64,000 nt of DNA from an uncultured Paracoccaceae bacterium. GTDB taxonomy: Bacteria; Pseudomonadota; Alphaproteobacteria; Rhodobacterales; Rhodobacteraceae. Position 1 is the stretch's first letter. Each line of letters opens with the position of its first letter. A program made the position numbers and the translations under genes. Positions 1 through 6,997 of the stretch are shown piece after piece. A model generated the notes under the pieces. It did not search any database. It had not been told where the DNA came from and was given only the letters and a program-made list of their open reading frames with translations. Where the stretch lies: positions 1 to 64,000 of the forward strand of contig CANMKB010000004.1 in the NCBI GenBank assembly GCA_947498415.1. The letters are read 5' to 3'.

Positions 1-241
1 CTTCTCTTCATCGTCTGTCTCCTCAGTTGGAGAACAGGCTAACTCAAAACACCGGACTTTTCAGGGGAGCAGGTCAGTGGCCATATCAACTTCGTTCGAC
101 GTTTGGTTTCCCTTCAGTAGGCCCCCCAAATTTCGGTACCCAAAACGGAAAAATCGGTACCCGCCGAAAATCCCGGCTTGACGAAGCGGCGTAACGCGCT
201 GATAAGTAACGCAAAATACAAGTGAACATCAGGAGGTCATT
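1..241. other. Non-coding start of window, possible insertion-sequence remnant
   Basis: I see no convincing gene here. The stretch around 130-175 contains two direct repeats of a CGGTACCC-type motif about 23 bases apart, in a context that resembles the repeated ends of IS21-like elements. This is only a resemblance and no transposase is present. Confidence 0.25.
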
Positions 242-263
242 TTGATTCCAGGGTCGCCCACCA
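242..263 (+). other. tRNA 3'-end-like remnant ending in CCA
   Basis: The sequence ends GTCGCCC-A-CCA, as the acceptor strand of a tRNA with a GGGCGAC 5' end would (some tRNA-Val genes look like this), and it is followed by two hairpins. No matching 5' half or proper T-arm lies upstream, so it is not a functional tRNA. It could be an attachment-site scar left by integration into a tRNA 3' end. Low confidence. Confidence 0.25.
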
Positions 264-296
264 TTTTACACAAACCTTTCAAAGGTTTGTGGCGCG

Positions 297-325
297 AAAA
301 GCGGCTCCTTTTTGGGGCCGCTTTT
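297..325 (+). terminator. Rho-independent terminator-like hairpin
   Basis: A 12-bp stem with one G-T wobble (AAAAGCGGCTCC pairing with GGGGCCGCTTTT) encloses a T5 loop and is followed by a T-rich tail. Just upstream, 270-290 is another inverted repeat with perfect 10-base arms around one base. Together they insulate the phosphatase gene from whatever lies to the left. Confidence 0.65.
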
Positions 326-436
326 GTTCTTTTACCCCTGTCCATTCAAATGAAGATTTCACGATATTTGCCGCTTCCCTCTTGAGGTTTTGATCTCATT
401 CGCCTCAATGGCTTTAAATCACAGCTGGAGGCTGAA

Positions 437-1267
437 ATGGCACTGACACAGGAAATCAAAGATGGCTTGCTAGAGGCGGTTCGCATGGCGGGAAGCACTG
501 AAATCATGCCCAGATTTCGCAATCTGCCCCCCGAGGCGATCGAATCTAAAGCCCATGCTGATGACCTTGTGACGATTGCCGACAAACGTGCAGAGGTTTT
601 GATATCAGAAGCGGCGGCGAAACTGATGCCAAACGCGCTTATCGTGGGTGAGGAAGCTGTCGAAGACGATCGTTCGTTGCTGATCAAAATGGCTGATGCT
701 GAAATGACGGTGATCATTGATCCGATTGATGGCACCTCGGCTTTTGCCAGCGGGCTTGCGACATTTGGCGTTTTGCTGGCAGTGCGCGTTGGGGATCAAA
801 CGGAATATGGTTTGCTGTATGATCCCATCCTTGATGATTGGGTGGTCGCAGAGCGTGGCCAAGGCACTTATTTTGTAAATGCCGCTGGGGATCGGCGGAG
901 GCTGCGCCTGCCTGACGCCAGACCCATCGACCAAATGCAGGGCTACGTGCCATTGTACTTATTCCCAAAAGAACAACAGGCCGAGATGGCCAAGGCATAT
1001 TCGAAATTCAAACGCATCACCACATTGCGCTGTTCGTGTCATGAATACCGGATGATGACCTTTGGCCATTCAGACTTTACTTTGAACGCCATGTGTAAGC
1101 CCTGGGATCACACAGCCGGTATTCTGGCCCTCGAAGAAGCTGGCGGACAGGCTTTGACCCACACGGGTGATCCCTATGACCCTTGTGCGCCCAGGGCCCC
1201 GCTTTGGGCCTTTGCACATCGTGATAAAGCCAAGCAAGAAACGGTGATGAAGCTGCTTTTGGGCTAA
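437..1267 (+). CDS. Inositol monophosphatase family protein
   Basis: A 276-residue Mg-dependent phosphatase of the IMPase/FIG superfamily. All metal-site motifs are visible: GEE at residues 71-73, DPIDGT at 95-100 and WDHTAG at 223-228. The family removes phosphate from inositol phosphates, 3'-phosphoadenosine 5'-phosphate or sugar phosphates, and the sequence does not settle the substrate. The start is supported by GGAGG at 426-430. It converges on the exopolysaccharide polymerase-like gene with one base between the two stop codons. A role in sugar-phosphate supply for polysaccharide is possible but is inferred from position only. Confidence 0.92.
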   Translation: MALTQEIKDGLLEAVRMAGSTEIMPRFRNLPPEAIESKAHADDLVTIADKRAEVLISEAAAKLMPNALIVGEEAVEDDRSLLIKMADAEMTVIIDPIDGTSAFASGLATFGVLLAVRVGDQTEYGLLYDPILDDWVVAERGQGTYFVNAAGDRRRLRLPDARPIDQMQGYVPLYLFPKEQQAEMAKAYSKFKRITTLRCSCHEYRMMTFGHSDFTLNAMCKPWDHTAGILALEEAGGQALTHTGDPYDPCAPRAPLWAFAHRDKAKQETVMKLLLG

Positions 1268-1268
1268 G

Positions 1269-2579
1269 TTATAGGTCTTGAGGAACAAGCGTTTCATCTT
1301 GGGCGATAAAGGGTGCTTTATCTTGGGCGAGTTCACGTGCGTGAATCCCCAAGATCACCAGTCCGGGCCACAAAAGGTATGCTTCAATCTCGATGTTCTC
1401 ACCAAAGGACAACAGGATGATCACGCAGATGATGCCCAACGGCAGGCGCCCTCGCGTAGAACTCATGGTATCAACCGCGGCCAAAACACCCTGAAAGAAC
1501 AGCGGGATAAAGAGGGCAGCAAAACCCGTAACCCCTTTGATGAACAGCAAGCCATACCATGTGTGATGGCTACCGATGGGCATGTATTCCACAATGTGCC
1601 CTCCGGGGGCTGGGCGACCATGGCCAAACCAGATTGCCTCTTCCCACCAGCGTTCTTCGGCAATGCGCTGCAATGTGGCGCGCACACGGGTGCTATCGGC
1701 CCGCGCATTTTTGAAGGTGTCAATTGCCCCTGACACCGTGCGGATCAGGTTATCGGCCGTCATGGCAAGGCTTGCAGAAAGACCAGCGAGCAGCATCCAT
1801 GCGGCTTTCTTTCCGATTTTGCCAAGCAGGAATGGCCCAAGGGTGCAGCCAACGAGCCCAACCAAACCCATGCGCGACTTTGAAGCAAAGATCATTAACA
1901 CGCCGGCTGCAATGCCAGCGGCTTTCCATTTGGTGACCCGTTCCTCTGTCGCAAACAACACCATACACACACCTAAAAGCGCAGCAAAAGGCGACCATGG
2001 CGCAAAGAACTGCCAGCGCGGCGCCCAGGTTGAGGGATCGCGGGTGTAGAAATAGACCGAAAAATACTCGGGCCCTGGCCCTCCAACGGCTTTAAGCGGT
2101 GATGTTAGGATTTTCTCTGGCAAGCCGATAAAAGGCGCGGCCAGCATGATAGGGGCCAGACACAGGATCCACAGCCCCAAGATGCACTGGCCTCTGATTA
2201 AGACCTCTCGGCGAATGGGCAAAACAGCCCCTGCCAAGGGGAATAGCGCCATAAGCGCCCAGCCTTTCGCCCAGCCAATCGAAGACTTGATGGTTTGCGG
2301 GATGCTGAAATCCCAGTTCAAATGCCCAACCCACAAGATCGGCAGCATCGCTGCCATGCCCAAAAGCCATGCCCAAATGACGGGTGGCACCGGCGCAGCG
2401 GATAGATCGGTGCGCATCGCGGGGCCAAGGTAGAGCGCTAAGAACGCAAGTCCCCCCAGTATCCAACCCAAAACCGGCCCAACAATATACAAGGACCCAA
2501 TCGCATAAAACGGCCACGTCCAGACCAGTGTCTTAAGCGCCAGCCATTCTGCAGGGTTTTGTGGCGAAACTTTATTCAT
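1269..2579 (-). CDS. O-antigen ligase/polymerase-like membrane protein (Wzy type)
   Basis: A 436-residue integral membrane protein with about ten hydrophobic segments. A large polar loop in the second half contains an FGHGRP...GSHHTW stretch typical of the Wzy_C/O-antigen-ligase superfamily. In a Wzx/Wzy pathway such a protein joins lipid-linked repeat units on the outer face of the inner membrane. Its start codon lies inside the end of the chain-length gene (8-base overlap), so the two are probably translationally coupled. Wzy proteins are poorly conserved, so polymerase versus ligase is inferred from the locus: a flippase, a Wzz-like protein and a Wza-like exporter are all present and no other polymerase candidate is. 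Confidence 0.8.
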   Translation of the reverse strand: MNKVSPQNPAEWLALKTLVWTWPFYAIGSLYIVGPVLGWILGGLAFLALYLGPAMRTDLSAAPVPPVIWAWLLGMAAMLPILWVGHLNWDFSIPQTIKSSIGWAKGWALMALFPLAGAVLPIRREVLIRGQCILGLWILCLAPIMLAAPFIGLPEKILTSPLKAVGGPGPEYFSVYFYTRDPSTWAPRWQFFAPWSPFAALLGVCMVLFATEERVTKWKAAGIAAGVLMIFASKSRMGLVGLVGCTLGPFLLGKIGKKAAWMLLAGLSASLAMTADNLIRTVSGAIDTFKNARADSTRVRATLQRIAEERWWEEAIWFGHGRPAPGGHIVEYMPIGSHHTWYGLLFIKGVTGFAALFIPLFFQGVLAAVDTMSSTRGRLPLGIICVIILLSFGENIEIEAYLLWPGLVILGIHARELAQDKAPFIAQDETLVPQDL

Positions 2580-4026
2580 CTTGCGGGCTCCGCATGCCGA
2601 TCAACCAGTTGATCACACCACGGCGCACCCACCCCAACGACAGCGCCATCAAGATCATAAAGGTTGCGGCAATCCCGGCGGCCAGCGCCACCTTTTGACG
2701 CGGCGAGCTTGGTGCTTCCGGCAAGGATGGCGTTTCCAGCACCTGCACCAAAGGATACGAGGCAAACACATCCACTTTTGACGATTGCGCCCGCGCAATG
2801 GCAGAGGCGAACACCGCTTCGGCCACTTGGAAATCTCTTTGAAGATCTTCAAGCGTGGCGGCGGCCCGTGCAGATTGTTCCAAACGGTTCCGTTCTAGCA
2901 CATAGCGCCGATTGAGCGTTGCGAACTGTGCCTCAAGACCCGCCAGTTGGGCTGCGTTGCGCACCAGTTCTGCAAGCAAGGTGGCACGATCGCCCAGCTG
3001 GGAAAGCTTGAGAATTTCAACGCGTTCCGGGGATAGCCCAGTGATGCTTGATGCCATCTGCACAATTTGTTGCTGCGCCTGTTCAAAGCTTGTTTTGGCA
3101 TCAATCAAACGCGGGTGGCGCCGGCCATATTTGGCGTTCGCCTCTGCCAATGCAGATGCCTTTAGGGCGCCGTCTTCGATCAATGAAATATAACCCTGAT
3201 CACCATAGAGTTCGAGTGCCCTTGCAGCCTCGTCAGCCGTTAGACCAAGGCGTTGTTCCATCGTGTTCACATAGGCGGTTTTCTCTTCGAGCTGCCCCTT
3301 CAACACAATGGATTTGGCATAGCGTGTGTCGTTCTCGGCGACCTGCGACGTGAACTGGTCACGCGAAAGAAACCCAGTTTCGCTTTGCAATGCAGTCATT
3401 GCGTTGCGTGTGGATTTCACCGAAGAACGGTATTCTTCAATGGCCCGCACCGCACCTTCTTCGCGCACCAGTTGGTCATCTTTGCGTAGGGCATCGACCT
3501 CTACGAAAAAGGCATCCAGCACCGCTTGGGCACGCAATTTTGCGTCTTCAGGTGACGGGCCTGTGACTTCGACATTGATAAAGCCCGTTTGATCCACCAA
3601 TGCGACCTTTGGACGAGACAAGGCGTTCCGAGGCAACTCTAGCTGTGCGGATGCCACGTCCAAAATGCGATCTGCTCGGATAAGGCGCTTATACGTTTGT
3701 GTGGGGCTGACCGCATTACTGGCAAAGGCCGAAGACGCATAAGAGCTGGCCTGCCCGATATCATCAATGTTGACGCTGGCTGAAACACCTGCGCCCGGAA
3801 GGATCAGTGAAAACTGAGATGTGTATTTCTTGGGGGCAGATGTGAGATATGTGCCGATCGGAAACCAAATCGCGGCGCACCAGATCAGAAACACCCCCAT
3901 ATAACGCATGATACGACGCAAAAGGTACCCCGGCTGGCCGGGCTGACGCTTGCGTAGCATACGATCCATCCGCGGCAGAAAAGCTGCATTGCGCATGTTT
4001 GGGTTTAGGTCTGATTGAAAGGCCAT
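2572..4026 (-). CDS. Polysaccharide chain-length determinant (Wzz/GumC-like co-polymerase)
   Basis: A 484-residue inner-membrane protein with the Wzz architecture: an N-terminal transmembrane segment near residues 42-62, a long periplasmic region rich in helices and predicted coiled coil (about 200-410), and a second membrane segment near 448-470 preceded by a proline-rich PEAPSSP stretch. The cytoplasmic BY-kinase domain of GumC/Wzc fusions is absent and no separate kinase gene was seen here. It sets polymer length with the Wzy-like protein encoded directly downstream. It lies 122 bases behind the response-regulator gene in the same direction, so the three probably form one transcript. Confidence 0.9.
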   Translation of the reverse strand: MAFQSDLNPNMRNAAFLPRMDRMLRKRQPGQPGYLLRRIMRYMGVFLIWCAAIWFPIGTYLTSAPKKYTSQFSLILPGAGVSASVNIDDIGQASSYASSAFASNAVSPTQTYKRLIRADRILDVASAQLELPRNALSRPKVALVDQTGFINVEVTGPSPEDAKLRAQAVLDAFFVEVDALRKDDQLVREEGAVRAIEEYRSSVKSTRNAMTALQSETGFLSRDQFTSQVAENDTRYAKSIVLKGQLEEKTAYVNTMEQRLGLTADEAARALELYGDQGYISLIEDGALKASALAEANAKYGRRHPRLIDAKTSFEQAQQQIVQMASSITGLSPERVEILKLSQLGDRATLLAELVRNAAQLAGLEAQFATLNRRYVLERNRLEQSARAAATLEDLQRDFQVAEAVFASAIARAQSSKVDVFASYPLVQVLETPSLPEAPSSPRQKVALAAGIAATFMILMALSLGWVRRGVINWLIGMRSPQDE

Positions 4027-4148
4027 TGGGGATTTTCCTTGCTATATGACACAAGGCTAACCCATTTGATTGGCACATTATTTTCAATTCAGGAGTGGAT
4101 GAGGGGCATCTGCCACGCCCCCTATCCGCTGGTATATATCAAGGCGCT

Positions 4149-4763
4149 TTAGAACACGCCTTGATCCCGTGCGATTAGCGCAGCTTGAGTGCGATTGGCC
4201 ACGCCCAATTTGCGATACAGGGTTTTGACGTGCAGTTTTACCGTCGGCTCGGATACATCGAGATCACGCGCGATCTCTTTGTTTGACTTACCTTCGGTTA
4301 AACCGTGCAGCACTTGCCCTTCGCGTTCAGTCAACGTCTCTAAGAGAGGGTGCGTGTTTTCATCCGGCTCTGCCGTCATGAATTCAAGCGGTGCATATTT
4401 TTCACCCATGGCCATAAACTTGATGGCATTCACAAGTGACTTGGCGGGCAGCGTTTTGGGAATAAAGCCAACGGCCCCCATTTCCAAAGCTTGTTCTGCA
4501 ATCTCTCGGCTCGCCTCGCCGGACATCAGGGCCACCCGATGCACGCCATTGCGATCCGAGGCGACCTTAAGCCCCTCAAGCCCATTCATCCCGGGCATAT
4601 TATAATCCAGTAGAACCAGATCATATGTGAGATCACCGTCAATCAGCGCACAAGCTTCTGCAAGATCTGCTGCGACGTGAGTCTCTATGTTTTCTTCGTT
4701 GTCCATAAAAGCGACGAGAGCATCCCGCAGCAAATCATGGTCATCAGCGATTAAAATTCTCAT
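4149..4763 (-). CDS. NarL/FixJ-family response regulator
   Basis: A 204-residue two-domain regulator. The receiver domain has the acidic pair D7-D8 and the phospho-acceptor D53 in an LLDYNMPG context. The C-terminal LuxR-type helix-turn-helix (about 138-200) starts with LTERE and contains the GKSNKEIA recognition region. It is divergent from the glycosyltransferase fusion and upstream of the chain-length and polymerase genes in the same direction, so it probably controls exopolysaccharide production. The hybrid kinase at 6994-9555 ends in an Hpt domain and is the obvious phosphate donor, though this pairing is inferred. A 7-bp inverted repeat (4140-4163) overlaps the stop codon but has no T-tract. 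Confidence 0.94.
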   Translation of the reverse strand: MRILIADDHDLLRDALVAFMDNEENIETHVAADLAEACALIDGDLTYDLVLLDYNMPGMNGLEGLKVASDRNGVHRVALMSGEASREIAEQALEMGAVGFIPKTLPAKSLVNAIKFMAMGEKYAPLEFMTAEPDENTHPLLETLTEREGQVLHGLTEGKSNKEIARDLDVSEPTVKLHVKTLYRKLGVANRTQAALIARDQGVF

Positions 4764-5016
4764 TTCAAAACCCTCGCTCGATGGTTTCGTTAATGCATAG
4801 GTTGTATTGACAGACTGTGACCCAATTTGGAACGTTCCGGTGGTAACATTTGGGCAGAACTCTACCCGAACGGATATGAAACTCTATCATTTCCAATGAT
4901 TTTATTGGCCTTCTCACTAGAAGAGGCACCAATTTAGCCACATTTTTAACCCTTTACGTGCAAGATTAATAAAATGCGATGCCCCAAGCTGGAACCAAAC
5001 CAGCAGGAGCGTATCA

Positions 5017-6384
5017 ATGAAACATCACTCGATAGACCTCTCTACAACACACGGCACTTACCCAACCCTACACGTCATGGGTGTACCATTGGTGAACGCC
5101 AAAAAGAGAAACGCCATTCGTGAAATTCTTACGCCTGGGCGACGGGTAGTTTCATTTCTGAATGCCCATTGTGTGAATGTGGCTTCAAGCGATCAGAACT
5201 ACGCCGCAGCTCTTCAACGGTCAGATCTTGTATTGCCTGATGGGATCGGCATTGAGATCGCCGCGAAAATGCAAGGCGACGCGATTGTCGAAAACCTGAA
5301 TGGAACTGATCTTACGCCAGACCTGCTTAAGGTCGCAGCACGCAAAGGTCTTAAAGTGTTTCTATTGGGCGGTAAGCCCGGCACAGCAGAGGCCGCTGCC
5401 AACGCGATTTGCGACAAAATCCCAGACCTGCAGATCGCAGGCACCCGCAACGGCTATGAAGGCGTGGCCGATCCAATCGCGGCGATCGACCATATCAATC
5501 GCTCTGGCGCAGATATCCTGCTTGTTGCGATGGGGGTTCCCTTGCAAGAGCTTTGGTTGGATCGCCACAAATCAAAACTAAAGCCACGCATTTCTATGGC
5601 AGTTGGTGGGCTATTTGATTTTTGGGCCGGTAACGTACGTCGGGCGCCGAAAGTGGTGCGTCAGGTTAAAATGGAATGGATGTGGCGCCTGTTAATGGAA
5701 CCGCGTCGCATGGCAAAACGGTATTTGATTGGAAACATCAGCTTTCTTATGCGCGCCGCTCGCGCTGCGATGCGGGGTGTCTCTGGGCAAGATGTCACAA
5801 AGATCATGCTCGACAAAGCCATCAGCCTCACCGTGCTGACCCTTCTTGGCCCAATGTTGCTGTGCCTGATGACGGCGATCAAATTGGAAAGCAAAGGACC
5901 AGCCCTGTTTCGGCAAACCCGGATCGGCAAAAACGGCAAACCATTCCGCATCTATAAGCTTCGGTCGATGTATATTGATGCCGAAGCCCGCCGTGCTGCG
6001 CTGTTGTCACAATCAGATCGCAGCGGCGTGTGTTTCAAATCAAAGAATGATCCGCGCATCACCCGCGTAGGTAAATTCGTCCGCCGCTATTCGTTAGACG
6101 AGCTTCCTCAAATTATAAACGTCTTGCGCGGCGAGATGTCTGTGGTGGGGCCACGCCCCGCCCTGCCCGAGGAAGTCGCGGCTTATCCCACAGCTGCTTT
6201 GCAACGTCTGGCTGTGCGCCCGGGCCTGACCGGGCTGTGGCAGGTCTCTGGTCGCGCAGACATCGGGTTTACACAGATGGTCGAAATGGACGTGGCCTAT
6301 GTGCAGGCCCGGTCAAGTTGGCTTGATCTGATGTTGATGTGCCTGACGTTTCGGGCCGTTTTCTCGGGTCGCGGGGCGTATTAA
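5017..6384 (+). CDS. Fusion: WecG/TagA-family glycosyltransferase plus undecaprenyl-phosphate sugar phosphotransferase
   Basis: Two enzymes in one 455-residue chain. Residues about 18-220 are a GT26 (WecG/TagA/CpsF) domain with NAHCVNV (49-55), LNGTD (94-98), GVPLQELW (173-180) and GGLFDFWAG (197-205). Residues about 258-455 are a monotopic sugar-phosphate transferase (WcaJ/ExoY/PglC type) with one hydrophobic re-entrant segment (270-287), FRIYKLRSM (310-318), the catalytic DE pair (361-362), VVGPRP (376-381) and PGLTGLWQ (402-409). The second half should start the repeat unit by moving a sugar-1-phosphate to undecaprenyl phosphate. The first half could add the next sugar. Both motif sets look intact. 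An AGGAG ribosome site lies 6 bases before the start. Confidence 0.92.
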   Translation: MKHHSIDLSTTHGTYPTLHVMGVPLVNAKKRNAIREILTPGRRVVSFLNAHCVNVASSDQNYAAALQRSDLVLPDGIGIEIAAKMQGDAIVENLNGTDLTPDLLKVAARKGLKVFLLGGKPGTAEAAANAICDKIPDLQIAGTRNGYEGVADPIAAIDHINRSGADILLVAMGVPLQELWLDRHKSKLKPRISMAVGGLFDFWAGNVRRAPKVVRQVKMEWMWRLLMEPRRMAKRYLIGNISFLMRAARAAMRGVSGQDVTKIMLDKAISLTVLTLLGPMLLCLMTAIKLESKGPALFRQTRIGKNGKPFRIYKLRSMYIDAEARRAALLSQSDRSGVCFKSKNDPRITRVGKFVRRYSLDELPQIINVLRGEMSVVGPRPALPEEVAAYPTAALQRLAVRPGLTGLWQVSGRADIGFTQMVEMDVAYVQARSSWLDLMLMCLTFRAVFSGRGAY

Positions 6385-6493
6385 GCGAAATCGGTCAGGC
6401 TAAACCTATCCGACCGGATAGGTGCCTACTCGCCGGATATGAAGAACAATTTTTTCTTTCATGTAATGGTTGCACAGAATTTCGGAGGCAGTC

Positions 6494-6997
6494 ATGCAAT
6501 CTAGTGTCATTTTCCGGTCGTTTTACACGATCTGCGCAGTTCTTTTATTGAGCTTCGCCAGTGGCACTGCGCAGTCATCAGACCAACCAAAGGTACCGGT
6601 GCTTGAGGTCACAGGAACCTCTGCAACGCCCCTGACCTTTGACATCGAAGCACTGCGTGCGATCGGCAGCAAAGAATTCGAAACCTCTACGATTTGGACC
6701 AAAGGTGTTCATCGGTTTGAAGGCGTCCCGCTAAACGCCCTGTTGGCCCATCTTATGGTCGAGGGGCAGGCCATCGAGGCCGCTGCGATCAACGACTACG
6801 CCATACAAATCCCGATGTCTGACGCCCTGTCAGACGGGCCCATCATTGCCTTTGCTATGGATGGCGAACCGATGTCACGACGGGCAAAAGGCCCGCTTTG
6901 GATTGTTTACCCTTTTGACAGTTCTTCAAAATACAGAACAGAAACGGTTTACGCGCGAAGCATTTGGCAGCTTAATAGACTTCATATCATTAAGTGA
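6494..6997 (+). CDS. Secreted protein with oxidoreductase molybdopterin-binding fold
   Basis: A 167-residue protein with an N-terminal signal peptide (hydrophobic stretch to about residue 26). The rest resembles the sulfite-oxidase-type molybdopterin-binding domain: LEVTG, FEGVPLNALL, YAIQIP, GPLWIVYP. The cysteine that ligates molybdenum in true sulfite oxidases is missing, as in many small proteins of this family, so enzymatic activity is doubtful. The start is fixed by GGAGG at 6484-6488; an earlier in-frame start at 6470 would put extra residues before the signal peptide. The gene overlaps the histidine-kinase gene by four bases (GTGA), suggesting the protein works as a periplasmic sensor partner of that kinase (inference). 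Confidence 0.8.
   Translation: MQSSVIFRSFYTICAVLLLSFASGTAQSSDQPKVPVLEVTGTSATPLTFDIEALRAIGSKEFETSTIWTKGVHRFEGVPLNALLAHLMVEGQAIEAAAINDYAIQIPMSDALSDGPIIAFAMDGEPMSRRAKGPLWIVYPFDSSSKYRTETVYARSIWQLNRLHIIK

Noticed and set aside
188..263. Complete tRNA gene ending in CCA
   Set aside because: No matching 5' acceptor strand, no T-arm pairing and no anticodon arm can be built in the 76 bases before the CCA.
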